Origin: Owenia fusiformis
Lineage: Eukaryota > Annelida > Polychaeta > Sabellida > Oweniidae
Assembly: GCA_903813345.2 (NCBI GenBank)
Contig: CAIIXF020000011.1
Coordinates: 36,428,166 to 36,492,165 of the forward strand
DNA: 64,000 nt
Direction: 5' to 3'
The notes beneath the pieces are model-generated. The model did no database searches, had not been told where the DNA came from, and was given only the letters and a program-made list of their open reading frames with translations. The translations under genes and the position numbers were made by a program. Shown here in pieces: positions 1 through 12,700 of the stretch; position 1 is the first letter of the stretch; every line of letters begins with the position of its first letter.

Positions 1-574
1 CTCACTTCGAGAGCCATGTTAGATTTTGTAACTTATGGCTCTCCAACGGAGAAATGGACAGCTGAATAATAGTGACCCTTGAAACACGAATTAGTTGATC
101 CACGGCTTACTTTTGTTCTCTAACTATGTCCATGGGCTTTCAACTAGAGCTTGTAATAACATGAGACCTTCATAATGAGCAATGACATGCTTCCCTTTTA
201 TGGGGGGGGGTGTATAGAGATATTGTATATCGTATAAGAGGCTGAAAATTTATTGTATATTGTATAAGAGGGGGCAAAATTTATCGTATATGGTATAAGA
301 GGTGTAAAAAATATGGTATATGGTATTTTAGAAAATATGGTATATGGTATCTAGAATTAAAGAAGGCTAATTATGAAGAAAAAGTTCCCCCATTGTGCCA
401 ACTCTCTTACTGTAACCGTGTTGGAAAAACATGGAAAAGTAGTCTCTATAATTGTTTTCAAATTCCAGGTCAATCGATACTGTTAGTTTAGAGAAAAGCC
501 CTCTCAAACTAAGAGTTTTGTGCCCTCTTCATTCAAATTTTCACAGGAGGTGTTAAATACAGTCTCAAATAAGA

Positions 575-873
575 ATCACGCCTGGTGATCAGAAGAAATG
601 AACGGAGGGGGGAGTAGATCTAGCTGATTTTCGGTAATGGCATTTGCACGTTGGCGACGCTGCGCCTTTTTTAATAGACCTTTTATCTTAGAACTCCATC
701 AGTTCAAAAAAAATCCAAGAAGACCGAACATATTTCCCTGTGCACTGCACCTATTCATGTAGCCATTCAATTGTAAACTTTTGCTTTAAAAAATAAATCT
801 TCAACATTTGTTGAATTTACCGAAAATCAGCTACTCCCCCCTTCGTTCATTTCATCAGATCACCGGGCGTGAG
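575..873. mobile_element. MITE nested in the 2.6-kb element
   Basis: Imperfect inverted arms of about 60 bp: 575-636 (tcacgcctggtgatcag ... gattttcggta) and 817-873 (accgaaaatcag ... gatcaccgggcgtga). About 300 bp long, no coding capacity. Confidence 0.65.
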
Positions 874-1070
874 ACTGCCAAATGTCATTGACCATCTTAA
901 CTTTGATGAAAAATATGGTCACTATGGCTACTCGTGTTTCGGGGTATGTGGGATAAATCATGAAAATATTTGAGTATAAAGTGTTCATACAGCGCATGTT
1001 TTAATACAAGCATCACAATGCTAATATAGCATAATATAGCAAAAGGTGTTTATTTGGTCTTCAAACCGTC

Positions 1071-1697
1071 ATGTGTTGGATTTCGGCTATTTATTGGGGA
1101 TTTGAACAGGTGCATATGTTAGGCCAATGCATTAACTCCAGATCAAGCACTCATAGAAGTAATAAAATAATTTGAACTTTGAGACAGGGAAGGTTTTTCT
1201 GAAATGTTGTCCTTATTTTCAGCCCTTTCCACATATGTTTTTTCAATGTTTGATGCACCAATATGTTGCACTTTGAGACACAGTTAACCTCTAAAATATG
1301 ATTTATTTGGGATAAAGTGGAAAACAGTACATGTATTTCCCATGTTATTTTCCCATTGGGAAAACTCATGTGATCCATTGTTTTCAGCTTAATTTTGGTC
1401 ATCCAAAATTGATATCTTTAAAACCCCTGCATGAATCATATTTCATTTAAAGATCTTAACCGTGTCTCAAAACGCAACAGAGTGATCGATGCAACAAACA
1501 TTGAAAAACAGGTGTGGAAAGGGCTGGAAATCAGGACAACATTACAGAAAAACATGTTGATGGGGTGTTTGCACCTTCCCTGTCTTAAAGTCCAAATTAT
1601 TTTATAATCTCTATGACTGCTTGTCCTGGAGTTAATGCATTGGCCTAACATATGCACCTGTTCAAATCCTCAGAAAATAGCCAAAATCCAATATATG
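1071..1697. repeat. ~620-bp imperfect palindrome inside the 2.6-kb element
   Basis: The left half (ggatttcggctat ... aggtgcatatgttaggccaa ... cagccctttccacat) is the inverse of the right half (tgtggaaagggctg ... ttggcctaacatatgcacct ... atagccaaaatcc). Symmetry runs almost to a centre near 1385. Probably a foldback-type or MITE insertion. Short open frames on its minus strand are mirror shadows of the palindrome. Confidence 0.65.
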
Positions 1698-3739
1698 ACT
1701 GAAATCTGTTGCGATACCGTCCGTGGTCCTTTAAAAGAAAGTTATTTCTAGTTACATAGAGTAGTTTCCATTCTCATCAATACATCTTTGCCTTGAAATC
1801 ATTTGTGAAACATGTGGTTTGACCTTCATGGAAATTTGCTTAATTTTGACACACCTTTGTTTAACTTATACTGTCTTTGAGGCTGCCTTATCTGAAACCC
1901 CGAAGTGTCTCATGTTTCAAATGTTTAAACAATCAAGTCTCATCTTGCCTTTATTTCAAACTCTAGTTTCCAGACTCGAGTCCAATCAAAAATGAATTAT
2001 CTACATGGAAGTTTGTGAAGTCCTTTATTTCTGAAACTGTTTTAAATACTTAATATTTTCCAGGTAACTGCTTTACAAAATTATTGTGCATTGTGAATCT
2101 TCATTATCTATCTGATAAATATTTTCCTCAGCAAACTTTATTTTCATAGAACACATGATGAATCTTTTATTCAACATTCTCAATTTTGCATCAATTATGT
2201 TTCAAGAATTTTCCCTGGCTCACTATGAAGGACATTTAAATAAGTCATGGGAAAGTAGGTCATAAGAAAGAGGAGCACTGGGTTCCACCCATTCTAATGA
2301 TGCAGGTTTTGTGCTAATTTTGAATATCTTTATGGTAGTTTTACAGGTAATGGGCTAATGGCTTTAGCAAATTGCAGCAATGTCATGGTTAGTTTTTTTG
2401 GTCAAAGTAGGTTGCTAAATCACTAAAGAGAAGTCATGAATCTTATATCATAAATGTGTTTTAAATCAACTTGTTTACCTGAAAATAAAATGTGGTCACA
2501 GCTTTTCTGATGCTGATGTACCCGAATGGTGTCTAATTCATAATGAAATAAATGAAATCATTGTGGTATGTATGTGGAGTCTAGTTGCCTTATAATAATA
2601 CATTTACTTTAGTACATGAATTCTCTCCTAATATAATATTATTTCCTTATAAATATCCAAACTTTAATCAAAAGCAATTTCAAAATTATCGTATATTGTA
2701 TTTCACCTAAAATATTGTATATGGTATAAGAGCTGTGAAAAATATTGTATATGGTGAAAAAATATTGTATATGGTATAAGAGAGCTGAAAAATATTGTAT
2801 ATGCATTTCCAAGACCCTCTATACACCCCCCCCTTTTATGGCAATATTTCAAAAAGTATTAGATAAATGTATATGTTTTAGTATTATTTTGAATAAAAAT
2901 CAATTTTTTAATATGATTTAAGCATAAAATATATTCAATATCATATAAAAGTAAACAAAAGAGACCAATAAGAATAAGAGTTATCAAGATGTTCTCTTGA
3001 GTATTGCATTGTGGGTAATTATTCAAGAACACATTCCAATAAAAACATAATTTGTGGGAGAATGTTCACTTTCTGTATTGTCATAATTATGATGAATTCC
3101 AATTTTTATTAAATTATCAAGATGTATGGAGAAGATCATGTTTTTATTTTTGAGTTATTTCTTTTAATCATCAATAAAAAGTACAAAATAAGATTTTCTT
3201 GGAATGTGTACATTCTCCAATTTTGAAAACCCATGGCAATGTTTATGTATGAAATATGGGAAGTTGCCTACCCTTCTAGTTGAAAGCCCATGCTATGTCA
3301 TACATCATTATCATCCTTCCATGCAAGTATTGGAGCACTAAAGTACTTCCTTTTCGATCAAGACTTGTAATTGTTTGTCGAGTGAATGTTTTTTCTGCCA
3401 AATTCCAATATGGCGTTTTCTGCTCTGACATTATCGTAAATCTCCGGAGGTTGTGCGAACCTAACTCATGCTCAAAATTCATTTCGTTCGTTGCGTATCT
3501 CGCTCCTAGCAAACCGCCATATTGGAAATGGGTAGAAAAAACACTCACTTGATGAACAATTTACAAGTCTTGATCGTAAAATTAAGTATTTCAGCGCTCC
3601 AATACTTGCACGGATTGATGATACTGATGTAAGACATAGTTAGAGACCAAAAGTAAGCTGCGGATCTCATTATTCATGTTTTAAAGGTCACTATTATTCA
3701 GCTGTCCAAGTGGGCCGTGGGAAAGCTATTATATCAAAA

Positions 3740-5999
3740 TCCACATAGCTTTCGCAGGAAGTAAATTTTGATCAGTTTTGATACTCAACTTTTTGGCAAT
3801 TAAAAGTCCCTGCCTGCATTTAGTAGTTATATATTGTGCTGTGCATGCTCTTTCCACAAGAATTTTGTTTTGTGAAGTTCAATCAATTAAAAATATTTAT
3901 TTGACTATTGGAATGCGTGCGGATGTGAAACTAATGTATATTTCTACTTTGGTTCAGCCTTCTTAGTAGTTTGAAACAACAACTTTTCGATTTAGCGCCA
4001 GAATTACTTGACACACGGTACTCAAAACTGCCAAGGTCAGGTGACTTCAAAAAGTGTGCAAAAATAACAACATTTCAGAGGTTTACAGTCTTATCTTAAT
4101 AAAGCGTGTTGTTTCTGAATATATCACAAGCTTTATAGTCAAAATAACAAAAGGGATGTTATTTGTGCCAAATACAAGATAAAAAGAGATTCTAAAATTG
4201 GTTTTAGTACAACTTAAAACATTTTCACCCATTTTTGCAATTTGAATCCATAATAACTTCACCAATTGTAACATATCATGAATCTTTTGGGAGACTGGAT
4301 TTGATTGAGATTATAAGGAATAGATTGGTAGGTCAATTGTACATGTTGCTTGTAACTTTGTCACCCCTATAGATCTGATTCTGCCTTTAAACATGAAATA
4401 CTTTATCATATTGCTTAGATAAAAACTTTTAAAACCTACATCACAGTTTTTGCTTCAAACAGCTTAAGTGTATATTCACCCCTATATTTTGTCACTGTAC
4501 GTTGTCAATGGTTAGGCGTGAATACAAGAAAAGATATTTCACTTTTTGTGATTTTATAACATGGGGTCTATTCAGTGTTCCACAATAAGTTACTTTGACT
4601 TTCTGGGTTTGAGTTATTTGTTTTCTTAATTTGAACTTAGGTATAAGACATGTTGCAGATTATCATTTGGCACAAAGTTAGACAATGTAGCATGGCTCTT
4701 AGAAATGCTCTTGGTTTGGAATTTGATTTTTAAATAAAGCCGTAATTCATGCATTTAGACCATCGCTTTTGTAACATTGATGTAAGTTGTCAAAGTAACA
4801 TACATGTAACAAAAGCGAGGGGCTAAATATATGAATTGCAAAAATTATAATCTGCAATTATACTTATAAGTAGGTTTAAATCGAGAAAACATAAAACTCG
4901 TAGGAAGTTCATCCATTTTGTTACACTGTCGTTTCGTCAAAGTAACTAGTAGTGGAACTCGGATTGGGAATCAATCTGAAAATTTTCAAAGTTGATAAAT
5001 ATTTTTAAAACCATTTTTCTAGATGTTCTTTCAGACTTTTACATGTAGATTTCAAATATGACATCACATTGACTGAATTTTGAATATTTAATGATGTAAA
5101 TCAAGATTATTTCTACTCGCATCTAGTCTTTTAAAGCCGGTGCCAAATTAACTCAATCTACAGTAATACTCTCTCCAAAGCAACAGCATATTCATTCAAT
5201 ATTGGTGATCAAGATAACCTATCAAGACAAATTATGTTTTCCTTTTGAAAGTTGAAAGGTTTCGGTGTGATTTTATACAAAATGGGAAACATCAGCTACC
5301 TCTAAACAAAGGATGCATCTGAAAAGTGACGATACCTCCACCGCTTGTTTAGAAGTAGCACATATAAGATTAATGTTTTCAATTTTTAAAAAATGTACAC
5401 AGAAAGTTAATGTCTTTCAAAATGCAAAAATGATGTATAGCGATTGGGCCTGTCGATCACCAATACTGAATTAAGGCTGTAAACTGTGTAATAAAGCAGC
5501 AATTTCAAATTCTTTGCTATGGAGCAAGGATGAATGCTTAGTTCATCATTAAGGAATGAAGAATACAATGATAGACAAAATTTCCCTTTTATTAGGTATC
5601 CTCTACAAAAGGATGACTACCGTATAACTGAGTACCCAACATGCCTTAGTTTATGAAATATCACAAATTCAAATTCAAAAATGACTGTTAATATCCGCAC
5701 CTTGCGCACGCCGCACATGATATCCACACCACTTGTTTTCGTATATAGCACAGTCTGTATAGGGTGTGCAACAAGTGATCAGATGACAACATTCAATGTC
5801 ATGTCCAGGATACAGAAGAATTTATTTATTATTTTTAGATTTACATTTAGTATACCAAAATCATAAACATACATTTCAGATTTTTTGGTATTATATGAAG
5901 TCTCCCAGCTTCTGGCCATAAATCCTTCCAACAATCTTCTGGCACGTTCATGATATACATTTAAAAAAATGATTTGATTGGATCATAACTGAAGTAAAG
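3740..5999. other. upstream region of SHPRH, no gene seen
   Basis: AT-rich. Only short open frames. It contains one copy of a ~190-bp dispersed repeat (4205-4400), and a weak inverted repeat at 5175-5215 / 5450-5480 around 'caatattggtgatc'. No convincing TATA box or 5' UTR exon could be assigned. Confidence 0.4.
4205..4400. repeat. dispersed ~190-bp repeat, copy 1
   Basis: Shares long runs with 8125-8305, such as 'tgaatcttttgggaga', 'aatagattggtaggt' and 'tgtacatgttgcttgtaa', in the same order and orientation. Confidence 0.7.
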
Positions 6000-6738
6000 A
6001 TGCCACGCAAACGTAAAACAGTTCCTAAAAAGATTGATGATGAAAAGCGACAAAAGCTGACATGGAATATGTCTGATGTGCCAACAGCATCAAAAGAAAG
6101 TTTAATTAATGATGTGTGTAGCACTTCAACTGCGGCTGTCACATGTAAACCTTCTTCATCAATAGCAAATGCAGAACCTCATACTGAACAGACAACTCCA
6201 AATAGAACTATTTATCACCAACTCAATATAGAGAAAGAGTTGTGCAGTTTTGGTATTGGAATTACACATAGTGGAAGTATAATAAAAAAAGACTTTCCAT
6301 ATTGTAAACTAGGGGAGATCCTCGCTGGTTTACCTGATTTGGAAGATGAAACAAAACTTGAGATTGATACATTATTTTCTACTTCTGATGCCACTACACT
6401 CTTTGTTAGTCAAGTCCCTGGTTGCCATCTGCTAGTGTTTGAAAGTAAACTTAGTGCACCAGTGAAAAGCAGACCCAAAGATGTCAAACTTGCTGTGTCA
6501 AATTATTTCAAAGTAGAATGCAGCCTACCATTCAGCTGTTTTGAAGCACTGAGATGTTCCAGTTGGTTTCTCATCCAGTTCCGATATGTTAACACTGTGA
6601 CAAAGCAATTAGAGCTGGATGTGTACCTAACAAAACAGGCCATCTGCAGACTGCATTATCCGTGTGAATTCCTCCGGCTGAAGAAAACATTCCAAGCTCT
6701 GAAGGTCCTCATCGACTTTTACTACGGTGTTACATCTA
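6000..6738 (+). CDS. SHPRH: SHPRH coding exon 1 (N-terminus)
   Basis: Encodes residues 1-246 plus one base. The ATG at 6000 is chosen because an in-frame TGA lies at 5970-5972 and the first residues (basic stretch, then [12 protein letters not shown]) match the SHPRH amino terminus. The middle is Ser/Thr-rich and poorly conserved. The end ([18 protein letters not shown]) aligns loosely with the vertebrate N-terminal domain. The donor is GTATGT at 6739, phase 1, and the open frame runs only to a stop at 6761. A donor at 6726 is possible but does not fit the next exon's phase. No promoter could be identified upstream, and 5' UTR exons are unknown. Confidence 0.9.
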
Positions 6739-9700
6739 GTATGTATGAATCATGCAAATGACCAGGCCCATAGCCAGCTTTTGCCAGGGGGGGGGGGGGG
6801 TTAAAAAATTCCAAGGGGGGTTCAGATTTGACAATTTGGGCCCAAAATCACATTGTGAAAATTGCATGATTTTGAAAAAAATTTGGCTACGGGCCTGATG
6901 ATTATGTATTTTAATAATTTATGGCATAACAAGACTCCTGAGCAGAAGTACAATGTAGTTTTAAATTTGAAAATATGACAAGACACCTATCTCTAGTCTC
7001 TACTCATTGCTATATATATACATCCTATAGCTCTTATGTCAGTGATACAATATGGTTGTTTGTATCTAGAATGTCAATGCCATTTGTCCATCCTGTTTGA
7101 GAGAAAAACTAACTGCTGTATAAATCTTGGTGAATATTTCTGATTAATATTATATACAAGTGATACAGGTAAACCCAACTTGCCATCTATACTACTCGTT
7201 AGAATGATATTGATATGTACATTTATCTTTTAACACAAAAAGGTCCTGATTATAAAGTGAGAAGGGACAATGCAGAAGAAGACATGGAAGAAAAGGAGGC
7301 CATCACTGATGTACTGGGTGCTGTAAAAAACCTACATTCTTCAGAATATGGCTCAAACTGTTCTTCATTCGTTCAACATGAGGCTTTAAAGCCCATGTTA
7401 AGAGCCTACCAGCAAGATGCCGTGTGCTGGATGATCCAAAGGGAAAAATTGCAAGAAAAAGTAAAGGAAGGTAAACGTCAGAAACTTACTTAAAGAATCA
7501 GTGTTAATATTAGTAGTGAGATAAATACGCACCAACTTGAAAATTGAAAAATCAAAGGATGCTACAGTCGTGAGGTACTTTAATTGAATTTTGAATTATC
7601 ATTTAATATTATATAATATATCTTTCCTTTATGGCAGGTTTAACCTTCTGATAGTTCCAATTACCATAGTGAAAATTTATTTGTAATTTTTTTGTCTTAA
7701 CCAGGGTTAAGTGCAAATGTTGCCAATATAATATGTTATAGAATTTCATTCTGTGCATTCTAGATGATTTACACATACTATTCGAGGAACTGAAAATGTG
7801 CAATGGAGAGCTACTCTACTACAATAAGTATCTTGGAATGTGAGTACAGAGTACTGAGATAACCCCTATCAGCTGTCTGGATCTAGCAGAATAAATGGAG
7901 ATGAATAAGACAAGATTAAAAGAGAGAATCAGATATAGCCAGCAGGCAAACAAAAAATTGTCTCAATTTTAGAATATTTCTGGCTCATGTCATTCCTTGT
8001 CATGTCTATTTTCTAAAAATCCCCAAAGTACACAGTTTGTTTCAAGAAAAGTAAAGATTTTTTACAATAATGTATTATTTTTCTATCAGAATGGTTACCA
8101 TTCTTATTATTTGGGAGAATTTAAATATTTTTCACTCAATTTTACACTTTGAATCTATAATAACTTCATCAATTTACAACATATTGTGAATCTTTTGGGA
8201 GATATTGTATTTGAGATTTTAAGTAATAGATTGGTAGGTTATTTGTACATGTTGCTTGTAATTTTGTCACTCCTATAGATCTGATTTTGCCTTTAAACAA
8301 GATCCATTTAAATTCTTGTGAGAGAATAAGAACTTTTTTTGTTGAATCTTACATGTCTTACATGATGCCATTTTGTTCCAAATAGGTCCGAATAGCTATT
8401 TTATTTCATTCTCAAGAATTGGCAGAAAAGAACAAAACACAAGTAGACTAAAGAACAAAAATTGTTTATTATAAACAATTATATAAAATCTATATAAATA
8501 ATTTAAAGTGTTGTCAATTGGTGACCATTGCATAAAGGATGTGTTTTTTTACAGAATGTTTCAATACTGTAAAACGGGTATTGTTAGCGAGGGGTAATTG
8601 TTAGCGATCGCTATTGTTTCGCTAAAAATTAAATTCGTTAAAATAAACCAGGGTTAAAATAAACCGGGCGCTAAAATTTGCAAATTCCCCGGAAACTACA
8701 TGAATACTAGTATTTAAAATTAATCTGATTAGTTAGATGAGATTACAGTACATGTACTTTGGACCAATACCATGTGCGTTAGAAGTCTTACATTTTGATA
8801 ATTCCTCTGTCATGTCCGTTATTCATTCTTCTGCCATAAATGATAAAATTTCTAATGCATTTCGCTAATTTGATTTTTTACAGTAAATGGTTTAAGGGAA
8901 AAACAATGATGAATTTAGTTCACCATATCGCTACCAATCCTCACTTGAATCTTGCAATATCATTCAACGATCTTCCTATGTCACCACCACAATTGTTGAC
9001 AAACTTTTGTGGCACTGGTTGTTTGGTGGTTGGTATTTGGCATTTATTGTCTGTAACAAATGGCATGTACATGTAGTAACATTTTGCATGTTAATGCCTT
9101 GTTAAATGAGCTACAGTGGTTGGAAGAAATTTTGAAAGAACAGATTCACTTAGACTAACAGGAAGAAAAATGACAAGTAAATTAAAATGTATTTTATTTG
9201 ACAGACTTGTTGAAGAAAAACCTTTGGCAACAGTGTCTCCACCTGGTGGAATTCTAGCAGATGAAATGGGGCTTGGTAAAACTGTTGAGGTGTTGGCAGT
9301 TATTTTGCTTCACCCTCGCAGTGACTTAGTGACGCTGCAACCTCTCATTGAACAAAGACTCGTCTATAAGGTACGTCTATAAGGTACGTCTATAAGGGGG
9401 CGCTTATTACAGAGAATACGGTAAGTGGAATTATCTGAGGGAGAAATAGCATTTTGAGAAGCTTTCAGTTAAAACCATTGATACTATTGTGACACAATAT
9501 GCTAGACCTATCCATTTTAACAGCTTAATTTTATTTGAACCAAGATTTGACTTTTAAACTGACCACATGTATCAGATCGAAAAATATTGGTTTGTCTATC
9601 AAGTATAGTTATAATTCATCAATTAGCTTTTGTTTTGAGATTAATATTATTGATAATCATGAAGCACAATCTGTTAAATCAGGTTTGCTTTGTGATTCTT

Positions 9701-12700
9701 GACATGTCTGTTTCTTGACTTAGTTTTTCATATATCTGTGCTGGCAATGGCTTGACTAAATAGTGTTTCATATATCTGTACTGTCAGAGTCTTGACTTAA
9801 TAGTGTTTCATATATATGTACTGTCAGAGGCTTGGCTTAATAGTGTTTCATATATCTGTACTGTCAGAGGCTTGACTTAATAGTGTTTCATATATCTGTA
9901 GTACTGTCAGAGGCTTGACTTAATAGTGTTTCATATATCTGTACTGTTAGGGGCTTGACTTAATAGTGTTTCATATATCTGTAGTACTGTCAGAGGCTTG
10001 ACTTAATAGTGTTTCATATATCTGTATTGTCAGAGGCTCGACCTAATAGTGTTTCATGTATCTGTACTGTCAGAGGCTTGACTTAATAGTGTTTCATATA
10101 TCTGTACTGTCAGAGGCTTGACTTAATAGTGTTTCATATATCTGTACTGTCAGAGGCTTGACTTAATAGTGTTTCATATATCTGTACTGTCAGAGTCTTG
10201 ACTTAATAGTGTTTCATATATCTGTACTGTTAGAGGCTTGACTTAATAGTGTTTCATATATCTGTACTGTCAGAGGCTTGACTTTATAGTGTTTCATATA
10301 GCTGTACTGTCAGAGGCTTGACTTTATAGTGTTTCATATATCTTTTTTGTCAGAGGCTTGACCTAATAGTGTTTCATGTATCTGTACTGTCAGAGGCTTG
10401 ACTTAATAGTGTTTCATATATCTGTACTGTTAGAGGCTTGACTTAATAGTGTTTCATGTATCTGTAGTACTGTCAGAGGCTTGACTTAATAGCGTTTCAT
10501 ATATCTGTATTGTCAGAGGCTCGACCTAATAGTGTTTCATATATCTGTACTGTCAGTGGTTTGACTTAATAGTGTTTCATATATCTGTACTGTCAGAGGC
10601 TTGACTTAATAGTGTTTCATATATCTGTACTGTCAGAGGCTTGACTTAATAGTGTTTCATATATCTGTACTGTCAGAGTCTTGACTTAATAGTGTTTCAT
10701 ATATCTGTACTGTTAGAGGCTTGACTTAATAGTGTTTCATATATCTGTACTGTCAGATGCTTGACTTAATAGTGTTTCATATATCTGTACTGTCAGAGGC
10801 TTGACTTAAAAGTGTTTCATATATCATTAGCGCTGTTAGAGGCTTGACTTCATAGTGTTTCATATATCTGTACTGTCAGAGGCTCGACCTAAAAGTGTTT
10901 CATATATCTGTATTGTCAGAGGCTTGACCTAATAGTGTTGCATGTATCTGTACTGTCAGAGGCTTGACTTAATTGGAATGTACATTGTCCTCCAGTACAC
11001 ACACCTCCCAAGGTCATATTTTGCATTTTTATTCACAGTTATAATATTTGTATTGTTAAAGTAATTTTTGGGTTGGATAATTTGTATTGGTATTTTCTGT
11101 ATTGTCAGAGGCTTGACCTAATAGTGTTTCATGTATCTGTACTGTAAGAGGCTTGACTTAATTGGAATATACATTGTCCTCCATTACACACACCTCCCAA
11201 GGTCATATTTTGCATTTTTATTCACAGTTATAATATTTGTATTGTTAAAGTAATTTTGGGGTTGGATAATTTGTATTGGTATTTTCTGTATTGTCAGAGG
11301 CTTGACCTAATAGTGTTTCATGTATCTGTACTGTCAGCGGCTTGACTTAATTGGAATATACATTGTCCTCCAGTACACACACCTCCCAAGGTCATATTTT
11401 GCATTTTTATTCACAGTTATAATATTTGTATTGTTCAAAAAGCTTGTTCTCATATGTGCACATATATCAATTCTTCCAAAATTGTACTTCACTGATTCAA
11501 AAAATAGATTTTCATTATATTCATTAGCTTTCTCTGCTTGCTTATTGTTAGACTTTGGGACCCCTGCTTGGTGTGCCGAAGGGGTTGTTTCTGTAATATC
11601 AAAAATAACTATCTCTAGTTTATTGGCATACATCACTAGCCAGTTGTCAAATCTTTGTGCTCCTATTACAAACTTCGGTATGGTTGACCAGGGAAAGCTA
11701 GATTTGCTTGTGATGAAGTAATCAAGGCCCCATAAACGGGTTGGTTTTGTTCCATTGATGATTTGTAAAATTTCTCGATCGTCCCCTTGTTGAAGTTCTC
11801 TAACAAATATTTGTGATTCATTATAGAATTCAATCTCACGTCTTAGTCCTAAAATAATGTATTCAGGTATTGTGTGCTTTTTAACATAAGTTGAAATAGC
11901 TTTAAAACTCCCTGTAAGGTTGTTCCAAGGGTACAATATGTCACCATTGGTGTACATGTATAATTCACTGTCGAAAGAAGACATTACATAGAGAAACATG
12001 TCCTTTAAGAAAGGTCTGCCAAGGTGGAAACTCTTATCTGGTAAAATGACAATATTCCATTGTTTCATGTCATCTCTGGTATATCCACATATTCTAGTTG
12101 TTTTGTTCAACTGGATTTTCTGGTCTGGTTTATCAAGAAAGATGACAAGATTGACATCTTCTGCAGGAAAATTCATGTAGTTGCACATTGTGTTATTCTG
12201 TAGTGTATATCTGTTGGGCTCTGATAATGAAAATGTTGTAAATATTGTCAAATACTTCTGTGCCTGTTTCGTCACTGATATTTGTACATTTTCGTGTTCT
12301 AACATTTCATACTGACTAAGTATTTGCATGGAGAAAACAACCATTGTCCCAAAAATCAGCACTCCGACTCCTATCAATTTTTTCAGCACCCTAGATTTTA
12401 GTATCAAAATTAAAAGAGAAGCTTTCTTACTGAATGAATCCATCCTAAATGCACTGTATTTTGTTATATTGTTTTATGTCGTGTCCTTTCATTTATGCCA
12501 TGTTTTTTAGTGATGCATTGTGATAAATGTCATTGTCAACTTTACTGTTGCCATGGTTACTTTGATTGATGATTTACAATGTTAACACACATTTTTTATT
12601 TTGTGTCAAGATAATTAGTTTACAGTAAAACCTGTCACCTCTTTGTTTTCAGGACAGGCCAAAGAGAAAGAAGAAAAAGAAGTCATTGAAAGCAGCCATT

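Larger units (their letters stand above)
204..2833. mobile_element. 2.6-kb non-autonomous TIR transposon, hAT-like by TSD length
   Basis: Ends are inverted copies (GGGGGGGTGTATAGAG ... CTCTATACACCCCCCCC) flanked by the direct repeat TTTTATGG (196-203 and 2834-2841). Many subterminal copies of 'attgtatatggtataagag' occur at both ends (225-345, 2685-2805), like transposase-binding motifs. No transposase frame inside. Superfamily is only inferred from the 8-bp duplication. Confidence 0.7.
57..3707. repeat. outer inverted repeat (3296-3640 palindrome plus distal arms) split by a transposon
   Basis: Positions 57-130 (ggacagctgaataatagtga ... ctctaactatgtc) are inverted at 3632-3707. Positions 3296-3375 are inverted at 3560-3635, with both arms reading through 'gcaagtattggagc' and 'gacttgtaa'. 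An older palindromic element appears to have been interrupted by the 204-2833 insertion. Overlapping open frames on both strands at 3276-3552 are palindrome artefacts. Confidence 0.5.

Noticed and set aside
3276-3552. Overlapping 90-codon frames on both strands
   Set aside because: Mirror images produced by a palindromic repeat.
8840-9076. 78-codon frame in SHPRH intron 3
   Set aside because: No family resemblance; exon 3 joins exon 4 in phase without it.
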